Source of the DNA: Streptomyces kanamyceticus
GTDB lineage: Bacteria > Actinomycetota > Actinomycetes > Streptomycetales > Streptomycetaceae
Reading direction: 5' to 3'
Assembly (NCBI RefSeq): GCF_008704495.1
Contig: NZ_CP023699.1
Coordinates: 9,610,001 to 9,674,000, forward strand
DNA length: 64,000 bases
In this document: piece after piece, positions 36,326-46,860 of the stretch
Layout of the letters: each line of letters begins with the position of its first letter
How positions within the stretch are numbered: position 1 is the stretch's first letter
Translations under genes and position numbers: made by a program
The notes under the pieces: model-generated
Told to the model about the DNA's origin: nothing
The model's input: the letters and a program-made list of their open reading frames with translations, nothing else
Databases searched by the model: none

Positions 36326-36332
36326 CGGACCG
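36271..36332 (+). repeat. four tandem 15/16-bp repeats at the 3' end of the exporter gene
   Basis: Unit 1 is AGGTCATGAGGACCG (36271-36285), unit 2 AGGTCATGACGACCT (36286-36300), unit 3 ATGTCATGACGGACCT (36301-36316) and unit 4 ATGTCATGACGGACCG (36317-36332). Units 2 to 4 share the palindromic core GTCATGAC; in unit 1 it is GTCATGAG. Units 1-2 keep the reading frame while the one-base-longer units 3-4 shift it relative to the repeat, and the stop codon falls inside unit 4. Confidence 0.85.
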
Positions 36333-36357
36333 ACCCCGCCCGCGCCCGGGCGGGGTC
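36332..36357. terminator. bidirectional stem-loop between exporter and DHFR-like genes
   Basis: GACCCCGCCC (36332-36341) pairs perfectly with GGGCGGGGTC (36348-36357) around a six-base loop. It sits seven bases after the exporter stop and six before the stop of the convergent reductase gene. Confidence 0.8.
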
Positions 36358-36363
36358 CCCGCG

Positions 36364-37008
36364 TCACTTGCGCCAGAACAGGTGGTGCGTCACTCCGCTC
36401 GGACTCGGCACGACGTCCCGGTGGAACCGGTCGAGCAGGTCGTCGGGCGACTCCCACAGGCGCGAGCCGGAGCCGATCTTCAGCGAGGAGACCGCCACAT
36501 GCAGGGTGTCGACCAGATCGGCTTCGAGGAACTGCCGGACGACGGTGGCGCCGCCACCGAGCCGGACGTCCTTGCCCTGCGCGGCCTCGCGCGCCTGCTC
36601 GAGGACCGCGGCCGGGTCGTCGTCGACGAAGTGGAACGTGGTCTCGCCCAGCGTGAACGAGGGGCGCAGGTGGTGCGTCATCACGAACACCGGCGTGTGG
36701 AACGGCGGTTCGTCGCCCCACCAGCCCTGCCATTCGTGATCCTGCCAAGGGCCGCGCTGGGGGCCGAACTTGTTCCGGCCCATGATCTCGGCGCCGATGT
36801 TGTTGGTGAAGTCCCGCGTGAGGTAGTCGTCGAGTCCGCGGCTGCCTCCCGGGTCGGTGCGGTTGGGCCAGCTGGCCGTCGCCCCGGCCCAGGCGAACAT
36901 GTCACCGGGATCGGCGTCGCCGAAGGGCCTCTCCAGGCTCTGGTGCTCGCCCGCACCGAATCCGTCCCGCGAGACGTTGAAGTTCTGCACTCGCAGCAGC
37001 TGAGCCAC
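36364..37008 (-). CDS. dihydrofolate reductase family protein (RibD C-terminal-like)
   Basis: A 214-residue cytoplasmic reductase of the RibD_C/DHFR-like superfamily. It opens QLLRVQNFNVSRDGFGAGE, with NIGAEIMGRNKFGPQRG, PVFVMTHHLRPSFTL, VRLGGGATVVRQFLEADLVDTLHVAV (the NADPH-binding GGG segment) and a C-terminal strand THHLFWRK. Such proteins are common in Streptomyces; most have no known substrate and may reduce small molecules with NADPH. The GTG start at 37008 has a near-perfect AGGAGG six bases upstream, which settles it over the upstream extension. It is convergent with the exporter and divergent from the Tat-exported esterase gene. Confidence 0.87.
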   Translation of the reverse strand: MAQLLRVQNFNVSRDGFGAGEHQSLERPFGDADPGDMFAWAGATASWPNRTDPGGSRGLDDYLTRDFTNNIGAEIMGRNKFGPQRGPWQDHEWQGWWGDEPPFHTPVFVMTHHLRPSFTLGETTFHFVDDDPAAVLEQAREAAQGKDVRLGGGATVVRQFLEADLVDTLHVAVSSLKIGSGSRLWESPDDLLDRFHRDVVPSPSGVTHHLFWRK

Positions 37009-37195
37009 GTGTTTCCTCCTGTGCCGGTGGTGCCAGTGGTGCCAGTAGTGGCGGTCAAAGGTAGGACCGCTCGGGCCGGCGGAACTCATCGGCGCGCGAC
37101 CGATGCTTTCGAGCCTTCCGGCGGGCACGGGGATTGACGCCGTATGGCGGGTGCTGTGTGATCACGGCCGCCGTCCGCCCGACCAGGAGGTCACG

Positions 37196-38182
37196 TTGAG
37201 CGAGCAACCCCCCACACGCAGAGGTGTCCTGCGAGCCGTCGGCGGGCTCTCCGCCGCGCTCGCCGTCGGCGGCGCGGGCGTCGTCGCGGCCGCGTCGTCG
37301 GCGAGCGCGGCCGACGACGGCTTCGGCCTGCGGATCGTGGACCGCAACGAGAGCGATCCCCGCATGTGGTACTACCGGTTCGCGACCGGCGCGATCGGCT
37401 GGAACCCCGGGGTCAACGTCCTGCTCCCGGACGACTACCACACGAGCGGGCGCACGTACCCGGTCCTCTACCTCTTCCACGGCGGCGGCACCGACCAGGA
37501 CTTCATCACCTTCGACCGGCTCGGCATCCGCGCCTGGACCGCGGGCAAGCCGATCATCGTCGTGATGCCCGACGGCGGACACGCGGGCTGGTACTCCAAT
37601 CCGGTCACCTCCAACGTCGGACGCCGTGACTGGGAGACCTTCCACGTCGAGCAGCTCCTGCGCTGGGTCGAGGCGAACTTCCGCGCGTACGCCGAATACG
37701 ACGGCCGCGCCGTCTCCGGCTTCTCGATGGGCGGCTTCGGCGCGCTGAAGTACGCGGCCAAGTACTACGGCCACTTCGCCTCGGTGAGCGCCCACTCGGG
37801 ACCGGCGAGCATGCGGCGCGACGGAGGGCTCGTCACCCACTGGGCCAACGCCTCGTCCGCGGCCCTGGACCTGGGCGGCGGGACGGTCTACGGAGTGCCG
37901 TGGGACGAGGCCCGGGTCAACGCCGACAACCCGGTCCAGCGCGTCGAGAGCTACCGTAACAAGCGGATCTTCCTCGTCGCGGGCACCAGCCCCGACCCGG
38001 TCAACTGGTTCGACACGGTCAACGAGACCCAAGTGCTCGCGGGGCAGCGGGAGTTCCGCGGCCTGCTCGGCAATGCGGGCATCCCGCACGAGTGGTACGA
38101 GGAGCCGGGCGGCCACTTCGTCCGCGAACACCTCTTCCGGCGTGACCTCGACGGCATCATCGGGCGGCTGCGGCCCGCGTGA
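37196..38182 (+). CDS. Tat-exported esterase of the antigen 85 / esterase D type
   Basis: A 328-residue protein. The twin-arginine leader is TRRGVLRAVGGLSAALAVGG with cleavage likely near ASA-ADD. The mature part is an alpha/beta hydrolase of the esterase/Ag85 group: PVLYLFHGGGTDQDF, IIVVMPDGG, nucleophile elbow SGFSMGGFGAL (Ser near 177), FLVAGTSPDP near the acid, and EPGGHFVREHLF (His near 305). It probably hydrolyses esters such as acetylated polysaccharide or tributyrin-like substrates outside the cell, but this is not determinable. The TTG at 37196 follows CAGGAGGTCAC and is a far better start than the one upstream. Confidence 0.85.
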   Translation: MSEQPPTRRGVLRAVGGLSAALAVGGAGVVAAASSASAADDGFGLRIVDRNESDPRMWYYRFATGAIGWNPGVNVLLPDDYHTSGRTYPVLYLFHGGGTDQDFITFDRLGIRAWTAGKPIIVVMPDGGHAGWYSNPVTSNVGRRDWETFHVEQLLRWVEANFRAYAEYDGRAVSGFSMGGFGALKYAAKYYGHFASVSAHSGPASMRRDGGLVTHWANASSAALDLGGGTVYGVPWDEARVNADNPVQRVESYRNKRIFLVAGTSPDPVNWFDTVNETQVLAGQREFRGLLGNAGIPHEWYEEPGGHFVREHLFRRDLDGIIGRLRPA

Positions 38183-38410
38183 GCGGGTGTGCGGGGACGG
38201 CGTGAGCGGGCGCGCGGAGGACGGCGTGAAACTAGCGGTGTAGTGCAAGCACCGGGACATGTGGTGCGTCGTTGCGGGCAGTCGGAGTAAACCGGCGGTG
38301 AACTCCGCCGGACATCCGGGGGGACGGGCGGCGCCGACGCGCGGAGGCCCTCCCCGAGAACCGGCCGACCGACCGATGACACAAGAGCCACAGGAACCAA
38401 GGGAAGCCAC

Positions 38411-39940
38411 ATGTCGCGAGCACTTCGCAGCGCCCGTCTCACCACGCCCCTGATCGCAGCCTCCTTGCTGGCGGGCGGACTCACGATCTGGTCGCTCGGG
38501 CTCGACCAGGCCCGGGCCGCCACCCCCGCGGCGGACAAGGGCAGCGCGGCGGCCGCTGCCAAGGCGTCCGACGACTTCAACGGCGACGGCTACGCGGACC
38601 TCGTCGTCGGCGCCCCCGGCGGCACGATTTCCGGCCAGAAGAAGGCCGGGTACGTCGCGGTGACGTACGGCTCCAAGGAGGGCCTGAAGCCCGCGAGCAA
38701 GCAGCTCATCAGCCGGTCGACCGCGGGTGTGCCCGGCGCGGCCGCCGCCAAGCAGGAGTTCGGCAAGTCCGTCACCAAGGGCGACCTGGACGGGGACGGC
38801 TTCACCGACCTCGTCATCGGTGCCGACGGTGACGGGTACGACGGCAACGGCGCCGACGCGGGCGCCGTCATCCTGTGGGGCTCCGCGACCGGCCTCACCG
38901 GCGGCACGAAGATAGCCACCTTCGGATACGCCCCGCAGGCAGGCGACTTCGACGGCGACGGCAAGACCGACCTGGCGCTCTTCGCCAAGCAGGGCTCCCA
39001 CGGCGACGACCCGGTCGGCCAGAACGCCCGCCTCTGGAAGGGCCCCATCGCCCGCACCGGCACCCCCGCGGGCACGGGCGACTTCATGGACAAGTCGCAG
39101 TGGTGGAGCTACGAGACCGACGAGCGCCCCGACCTCGGCTGCGCGGACCGCCCCCAGACCTGCGTCGACGGACCGCAGTCGGTGATGGGCCCGGTCGTGC
39201 CCCAGGCGGTCGGCGACTTCAACGGCGACGGCCGCTCCGACATCGCGCTCAACCAGCACAACGGCGACGGCCAGTATCAGAACCGGGTCCTGTACGGCAG
39301 CCCCACCGGTTTCACGACGGAGTGGGCGCCCGGCTACGAGGGCGCGCTCGCCGTCGGCGACATCAACGGCGACCACTACGACGACCTGGTGGCGGGCACC
39401 AGCAACGACGACGCCAAGGTGAAGGTCGCCTACGGCTCGAAGGACGGCCTCAAGACGGACACCCAGTCCTTCGACCAGGACCTGCCCGGCGTGCCCGGCG
39501 CCGAGGAGGAGGGCGACGAGTTCGGTGCCTCCGTCGCGGTGAGTGACGTCGACGGCGACGGCTTCGCCGACATCGCGCTCGGCACCCCCGGCGAGGACGT
39601 CCGCGACCTCGCCGACGCGGGCTCCGTCGTCCTCGTCCGGGGCAGCGCCTCCGGCGTGACCGGCACCGGCGCGCAGGCCTTCCACCAGGACACCGCGGGC
39701 GTCCCCGGCGCCGCCGAGGGCGGCGACCGGTTCGGCGAGGCCACGGCGCTGCTCGACGTCAATGGCGACGGCCACCGTGACCTCGCGGCCGCCGCCATCC
39801 ACGAGAACGCCGACACCGGCGCCGTCTGGTCCCTGCCCGGCACGACCACGGGCCTGACCGCCACGAACTCCGTGGCCATGGCCCCCAAGGACCTCGGGGC
39901 CCCGGACGCCGCCGCGCTCTTCGGCAGCGCGCTGCGCTGA
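38411..39940 (+). CDS. secreted FG-GAP repeat (integrin alpha-like) protein
   Basis: A 509-residue exported protein. The signal peptide (MSRALRSARLTTPLIAASLLAGGL...ARA) is followed by Ala/Lys-rich linker sequence and about seven FG-GAP blades, each with a calcium-binding loop of the form DxNGDGxxD (DDFNGDGYADLVVGAP, GDLDGDGFTDLVIGA, GDFDGDGKTDLALFA, GDFNGDGRSDIALN, GDINGDHYDDLVAG, SDVDGDGFADIALG, LDVNGDGHRDLAAA). The predicted fold is a calcium-stabilised seven-blade propeller used for binding rather than catalysis. Paralogs are numerous in Streptomyces and have no assigned role. GGGAA lies before the ATG, and a strong terminator follows. Confidence 0.88.
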   Translation: MSRALRSARLTTPLIAASLLAGGLTIWSLGLDQARAATPAADKGSAAAAAKASDDFNGDGYADLVVGAPGGTISGQKKAGYVAVTYGSKEGLKPASKQLISRSTAGVPGAAAAKQEFGKSVTKGDLDGDGFTDLVIGADGDGYDGNGADAGAVILWGSATGLTGGTKIATFGYAPQAGDFDGDGKTDLALFAKQGSHGDDPVGQNARLWKGPIARTGTPAGTGDFMDKSQWWSYETDERPDLGCADRPQTCVDGPQSVMGPVVPQAVGDFNGDGRSDIALNQHNGDGQYQNRVLYGSPTGFTTEWAPGYEGALAVGDINGDHYDDLVAGTSNDDAKVKVAYGSKDGLKTDTQSFDQDLPGVPGAEEEGDEFGASVAVSDVDGDGFADIALGTPGEDVRDLADAGSVVLVRGSASGVTGTGAQAFHQDTAGVPGAAEGGDRFGEATALLDVNGDGHRDLAAAAIHENADTGAVWSLPGTTTGLTATNSVAMAPKDLGAPDAAALFGSALR

Positions 39941-39949
39941 CCCGCGGCC

Positions 39950-39983
39950 GCGGAGCCCGTACGCGTATCCGTACGGGCTCCGC
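39950..39983 (+). terminator. strong stem-loop after the FG-GAP gene
   Basis: GCGGAGCCCGTACG (39950-39963) pairs perfectly with CGTACGGGCTCCGC (39970-39983), a 14-base stem with a six-base loop, ten bases after the stop. Confidence 0.85.
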
Positions 39984-40108
39984 GCTGGCCGACGTCGGCG
40001 GCAGGGATCCGACGACCGAGGCGTTCACCTCTGGTCAACTCGCCTTCCTGGCCCCACAATCCTCCCGTACTCGTGCGTAGCCATGAATCTCGCACCGTGG
40101 GAGGCACC

Positions 40109-42790
<2,682 letters not shown>

Positions 42791-43213
42791 GTGCGCGATC
42801 CCGATCACACACCCCCTGCCGCGACGGTGCGGCATGCCCGCAGGGCGCCCCTGCTGCCGGGCGGCGCCGGGGCCGCCCGGCACCTGCGGCGTGCGGGCAT
42901 CGCGCGGGTGCTCGTCGCCGGGTGCCTGGTCCGCGTCACGCTGCGGGGCGAGATCACCGCGCGCCAGGCCGACTCCCTGGCAGCGCACCTGCACCGCCTC
43001 GTACAGGACGGCTGCCGCCACCTGATCGTCGACCTGTCCGAGGTCACCTACCTCGCGCGGGACGGCGCGGGCGTCTTCTTCGGCACGCTCCGGGCGCTCA
43101 AGGACGTCGAGGGATCCCTGGTGATGCGCGGTGTCCGCCCCCGGTCCGCGGCGACCCTGCACTGCCTGGGCATGGGCCGCCTCGTCGAGGCTCAGGACGC
43201 TTCGGTCACCTGA
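42791..43213 (+). CDS. STAS-domain protein (anti-sigma factor antagonist-like) lacking the phospho-Ser
   Basis: A 140-residue protein with a basic N-terminal 45 residues and a STAS domain (LVAGCLVRVTLRGEITARQA, HLIVDLSEVTYL, GVFFGTLRAL). Members of the SpoIIAA/RsbV family bind anti-sigma kinases and are switched off by phosphorylation of a Ser in a DSSG loop. Here the loop reads ARDGAG: the Ser position is Asp, so it may be permanently off or respond differently. The GTG start is weakly supported by GGAAGG. The last 22 bases overlap the convergent PhzF gene. No anti-sigma kinase lies beside it. Another reading is a MlaB-like or structural STAS protein. Confidence 0.7.
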   Translation: MRDPDHTPPAATVRHARRAPLLPGGAGAARHLRRAGIARVLVAGCLVRVTLRGEITARQADSLAAHLHRLVQDGCRHLIVDLSEVTYLARDGAGVFFGTLRALKDVEGSLVMRGVRPRSAATLHCLGMGRLVEAQDASVT

Positions 43214-43887
43214 CGGAGCGGGCGGCTCTCGGCGGCCGCGGCGCGCCCGCCGATCTCCGTCCACCCCTCGTCGCGGACCCGGGCCACGATCTCGGACCCC
43301 ACTCCCTGCCGGATGCGCACATCGCGGCCCAGCTCGGCCGCGAGGAGCATCGCGGCCGCGCCGGTCGCCTCGTCCTCGGTGATGGCGTCCCCGCGCCGCG
43401 GAAAACCACGCGCGCGAATGGTGCCCGCGGCCTCGTCCTCCCACGCCCACGCGTACAGCCAGCCCTCGCCCGGGGGCGGCGCGGGCAGCGCGTCGACCTC
43501 GGCGGCGGAGGCGTACCGCTGCGTACGCTTGCCCGACACCCATTCCGCACGTCCACGGATCCAGGTGACATCGCCCTCGATCCAGGTCGCCACATCACCG
43601 GCCACGGTCCTCAGCACGTCCACGGGCGTGCCGTGCTGCCGCAGCACCGACGCGGCGCCGATCAGCGGATAGCCCGCGAACGGCAGCCGGGCGCTGGGCG
43701 TGTAGATGTCCACCTCGCCCCGCGCGGCGTCGTCCACGAACACGGTCTCGCTGAACCCCAGCCGCCGCGCCATCTCCTGACGATCCGTCATGCCCGTGAC
43801 CGAGGCGCCGTCGGTCACCACCCCCAACGGACTGCCGCCGGTCCCGTCTGCGGTCACGAACACGCGCACAATCTCGACATCGGTCAT
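43192..43887 (-). CDS. PhzF-family isomerase-like protein
   Basis: A 231-residue protein of the PhzF/DapF-like fold: IVRVFVTADGTGGSPLGVV at the start, RRLGFSETVFVDD (the conserved GFSET with catalytic-type Glu), PSARLPFAGYPLIG (the PFAGHP motif with His replaced by Tyr) and ITEDEATGAAAMLLA. It is about 40-50 residues shorter than typical PhzF. Family members isomerise or epimerise small molecules; most actinomycete copies have no known substrate. The ATG start is preceded by a modest purine stretch. The 3' end overlaps the STAS gene, and the AraC gene diverges from its start. Confidence 0.82.
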   Translation of the reverse strand: MTDVEIVRVFVTADGTGGSPLGVVTDGASVTGMTDRQEMARRLGFSETVFVDDAARGEVDIYTPSARLPFAGYPLIGAASVLRQHGTPVDVLRTVAGDVATWIEGDVTWIRGRAEWVSGKRTQRYASAAEVDALPAPPPGEGWLYAWAWEDEAAGTIRARGFPRRGDAITEDEATGAAAMLLAAELGRDVRIRQGVGSEIVARVRDEGWTEIGGRAAAAESRPLRQVTEAS

Positions 43888-44067
43888 GCCGAAGATCCAA
43901 TCACAGGGTCCCGGCGGCCTCGCCCGTCACCGGCCGATCCAGGAACCCGCTCGGCATCGTGTCCGGGGGGCGGTGGCGGTGTGATGGGACCGGCGGGATT
44001 CTGCGGGTAGGTCGTTCCTGGACGAGCGGTCTCTGGACGGAGCCGCTCCGGGATGGGGAGGGTGCGG

Positions 44068-45054
44068 ATGCGTGGCACGACGGTCTTGCCCGGTCACGGG
44101 CGCAACGGAGAGCCGTGCGGTGAGGGCATGCCCATGCACCGGCTCGAAGTGCCGATGCCCAACGGCCTGCCGTTCGCGATGGGCACCTTCGACACCATCG
44201 GCGCGATGTCCCGCGCCACCTTCCCGCACCGCCACACCTTCCACGAGATCGTGCAGGTGACCGGCGGCAGCGGTCATCACGTCGTCGACCTGTCCCGGTT
44301 CGCGCTTCGCCCGCCGAACCTCTGCTTCCTGGCGCCCGGGCAGGTCCACCACTGGGACGCGGTCACCGGTCTGGAGGGCCGGGTGGTCCTGTTCACCGAC
44401 GAGTTCCTCGTCGACCACCCCGGCGACCAGTCCGTCCTGCGCGCGCTCGGGCGGCGTTCCTGGCTCGAACTGCCGCCGCGGGAAGCGGAGGTGACCGCGC
44501 GCCTCATCGACGAGATGGACGCCGAGTACCGGGCGGGAGCCGACGGCTTCGCGAGCGTGCTGCGCTCCCTGCTGCACATCCTCGTGGTGCGCGCCGTCCG
44601 CCTGGACGCCTCACCGGCGGCCCGGCCGCACCAGGAACCCGCCGGGCCCGAGCGGACGCACAGCGCGGGCTCCTCCCGCCCGGGCCTGGTGGCCACGGAC
44701 TTCGTGGGCCTGCTCGGCACCCCCGACAGCTGCCCGCTCTCGGTGCGTGAGGGCGCGCGAAGACTCGGCGTCTCGGTGAGCTACCTCAGCGAGGCGGTCA
44801 AGGTGTTCACGGGCCGTACGCCCGGCGAGCTGATCCGGCAGGCACGCATCCGGGAGGCTCAACGGCTCTTGCTTCGTACGGAGTTGTCGGTGCGTCAGAT
44901 CGCCGAGCGGGTCGGCGTCGGCGACCCTGCCTATTTCTGCCGGTTCTTCCGCAGGGAGACCGGCACGAGCCCCGGCGACTACCGCCGCGGGTCCGGCGAT
45001 ATTCACCACGACCACCGACTTGAGTCCATCGCCCGCCCCGATCCTTCCGCTTAG
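44068..45054 (+). CDS. AraC-family transcriptional regulator with cupin N-terminus
   Basis: A 328-residue regulator. The N-terminal 150 residues form a cupin-type sensor domain with TFPHRHTFHEIVQVTGGSG (HxH of the AraC cupin) and FLAPGQVHHWDA. The C-terminal part is the two-HTH AraC domain: VREGARRLGVSVSYLSEAVKV, then ELIRQARIREAQRLL, SVRQIAERVGVGDPAYFCRFF and ETGTSPGDYR. The ATG at 44068 has GGGGAG with a seven-base spacer; an ATG 15 bases earlier lacks one. The intradiol dioxygenase gene begins 70 bases downstream on the same strand and is the most likely target, perhaps induced by an aromatic compound. That link is inferred from position only. Confidence 0.87.
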   Translation: MRGTTVLPGHGRNGEPCGEGMPMHRLEVPMPNGLPFAMGTFDTIGAMSRATFPHRHTFHEIVQVTGGSGHHVVDLSRFALRPPNLCFLAPGQVHHWDAVTGLEGRVVLFTDEFLVDHPGDQSVLRALGRRSWLELPPREAEVTARLIDEMDAEYRAGADGFASVLRSLLHILVVRAVRLDASPAARPHQEPAGPERTHSAGSSRPGLVATDFVGLLGTPDSCPLSVREGARRLGVSVSYLSEAVKVFTGRTPGELIRQARIREAQRLLLRTELSVRQIAERVGVGDPAYFCRFFRRETGTSPGDYRRGSGDIHHDHRLESIARPDPSA

Positions 45055-45124
45055 CTTCGTAGCCGATCCGGGCCGAGCCCGCGCCGAAAGCGCGGGGTCG
45101 GACCCCTGTTGCGAAGGAGGAGCG

Positions 45125-45991
45125 ATGGACCACGAGCCCGACCCTCGTACCGCCGACAGCTCTCGTACCCCCGATGGCGCGCCCGCCGCGGAGGACTCCC
45201 GTGGGACCCGCGGCGGCCCCAGCCGCAAGACGGTCCTGAGGGCCGCGGCCGCCGTCGGCATGTCCGTGCCGGTGGCCATGATGGGCATACCCGCTCTGGC
45301 CCGCACCGCCGACGGACAGGGCCGGGTCCTCGACGCGACCCCGACCTGTGACGACGGCGACGACCCGACGATCCCGCAGATGGAGGGCCCCTACTTCAAA
45401 CCCAACTCCCCGGAGCGCTCCTCGCTCCTCGAGCCCGGCACCGTCGGGGTCCGGCTGACCGTGACCGGCTACGTCTTCACCCGCACCTGCAAGCCGGTGG
45501 CGCACGCGCTGCTCGACTTCTGGCAGGCCGACACCAACGGCAACTACGACAACACGGGCTTCAAGTTCCGCGGCCACCAGTTCACCGACGCGGGCGGCGC
45601 CTTCACCCTCACCACGATCGTGCCGGGCCTCTACCCGGGCCGCACCAGGCACTTGCACGTGAAGGTCCAGGCCCCCGGCCGCCCGATCCTGACCACCCAG
45701 CTGTACTTCCCCGGCGAACCCCGCAACAACACCGACTCGCTCTTCGACCCCCGCCTGCTGATGAACGTGCGCGACGTCGGGAACGCGAAGCAGGCCGACT
45801 TCGACTTCGTCCTGAACATCGGGGAGCCGCCCACCCAGCCGCCCGGCGGCGGCACATGGGCCGCGGGCACCGCCTACAGCAGCGGAGCCCGTGTCACCTA
45901 TGACGGTCGCACCTATCAGTGTCTTCAGGCACACACCGCCCAGCGAGGCTGGGAACCGCCCAACGCGCCCTCGCTGTGGCGCGCCGTGTAG
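45125..45991 (+). CDS. exported intradiol ring-cleavage dioxygenase with C-terminal CBM5/12 module
   Basis: A 288-residue exported enzyme. Its Tat/Sec-like leader carries RK in place of RR (PSRKTVLRAAAAVGMSV). The dioxygenase domain has QMEGPYFKPNSPERSS (first Tyr ligand), HALLDFWQADTNGNYDN, FTLTTIVPGLYPGRTRHLHVKV (second Tyr and the two His ligands of the ferric site) and LYFPGEP. After a TQPPGGG linker the last 45 residues (WAAGTAYSSGARVTYDGRTY, then ending PPNAPSLW) form a CBM5/12-type carbohydrate-binding module. A similar secreted dioxygenase-CBM has been described from a cellulose-degrading Streptomyces and acts on catechols from lignin. GAAGGAGG precedes the ATG. The gene follows the AraC regulator and ends before a hairpin. 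Confidence 0.9.
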   Translation: MDHEPDPRTADSSRTPDGAPAAEDSRGTRGGPSRKTVLRAAAAVGMSVPVAMMGIPALARTADGQGRVLDATPTCDDGDDPTIPQMEGPYFKPNSPERSSLLEPGTVGVRLTVTGYVFTRTCKPVAHALLDFWQADTNGNYDNTGFKFRGHQFTDAGGAFTLTTIVPGLYPGRTRHLHVKVQAPGRPILTTQLYFPGEPRNNTDSLFDPRLLMNVRDVGNAKQADFDFVLNIGEPPTQPPGGGTWAAGTAYSSGARVTYDGRTYQCLQAHTAQRGWEPPNAPSLWRAV

Positions 45992-46021
45992 CGGACTGCC
46001 CCCGCACCGTCGTTCCTCGGT

Positions 46022-46055
46022 CCGTGCACCGGAGCTGTCGTCCTCCGGTGCACGG
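46022..46055. terminator. bidirectional stem-loop between dioxygenase and SDR genes
   Basis: CCGTGCACCGGAG (46022-46034) pairs perfectly with CTCCGGTGCACGG (46043-46055), a 13-base stem with an eight-base loop, lying between two convergent stops. Confidence 0.85.
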
Positions 46056-46070
46056 CGCACGCGTGCGTGC

Positions 46071-46790
46071 TCAACGCGTGGTGTGCGCGCCCCCGTTGAC
46101 GTGCAGGACCTGCCCGGTGACGTGGCGGGCCGCGGGCGAGGCGAGGAAGGCGACCGCACCGGCGACGTCCTCGGGGGAGCCGGGACGGCCGGTCGCGGTG
46201 TTGGCCACCAGCTGCCCGCGCCGTTCGTCCGTGAGCTTGTCCCGGAAGAACTCGGTGTCGGCGATGTAGCCGGGCGCGACGACGTTGGCGGTGATGCCGC
46301 GTGCGCCGAGCTCGTGCGCCAGGCTGATGTTCCAGGTGGCGAGCCCGGCCTTGGACGCGCCGTACGAACCGGCGCCCTGGTCGGCGGCGATCGACCCGAT
46401 GTGCACGACGGCACCGCCCTCGGCGAGACGCTCGTCGAGTGCCTTCGTGGTCAGCGCCGCAGTGACCAGATTCGCCTCGATGTTGGCGCGGAAGTCCCGG
46501 GCGTACGAAGCCAGGTCGGTGCCGCCGTCGGCGTCGAAGGCGGTGTTGCCGCCCGCGTTGTTGACCAACACGTCGACGCGCTCCGGCAGTTCGTCGAGGA
46601 GCCGGGTCAGCGCCGCAGGGTCGGTGTGGTCGCACACGAGGGCCCGCACGCCGCTGATCCGTGCGAGTTCCTCGATCGGCGCGGCCCTGCGCCCTGTGAT
46701 CGTCACGTGCTCGCCCTGCTCGGCGAAGAGGAGCGCGACGGCGCGGCCGATGCCCGTGCCGCCACCGGTGACAAGGATGCTGCGTGCCAT
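46071..46790 (-). CDS. short-chain dehydrogenase/reductase (SDR)
   Basis: A 239-residue classical SDR. It has ILVTGGGTGIGRAVALLF (TGxxxGxG cofactor motif), VDVLVNNAGGNTAF (NNAG), VVHIGSIAADQG (catalytic Ser), SYGASKAG (YxxxK) and ITANVVAPGYIADTEFF. It reduces or oxidises a small-molecule alcohol or ketone with NAD(P)H; ITGRR after the second strand favours NADPH. The MarR-type gene diverges 70 bases away with a palindrome in between, so the SDR gene is very probably repressed by that protein. It is not followed by another gene on its strand. Confidence 0.92.
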   Translation of the reverse strand: MARSILVTGGGTGIGRAVALLFAEQGEHVTITGRRAAPIEELARISGVRALVCDHTDPAALTRLLDELPERVDVLVNNAGGNTAFDADGGTDLASYARDFRANIEANLVTAALTTKALDERLAEGGAVVHIGSIAADQGAGSYGASKAGLATWNISLAHELGARGITANVVAPGYIADTEFFRDKLTDERRGQLVANTATGRPGSPEDVAGAVAFLASPAARHVTGQVLHVNGGAHTTR

Positions 46791-46817
46791 ATGCTGAGCT
46801 CCGAATCAGAGTCGTTT

Positions 46818-46835
46818 AGCTCTAAATGTAGAGCT
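46818..46835. promoter_or_regulatory. perfect 7+4+7 palindrome, probable MarR operator
   Basis: AGCTCTAAATGTAGAGCT is a perfect inverted repeat (AGCTCTA / TAGAGCT, four-base spacer) in the 70-base gap between the divergent SDR and MarR genes. The size and symmetry fit a MarR dimer site, and its position allows control of both genes. It is flanked by TTT and GAA. Confidence 0.8.
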
Positions 46836-46860
46836 GAACGTAACACTCGGGAGCCCGCCC

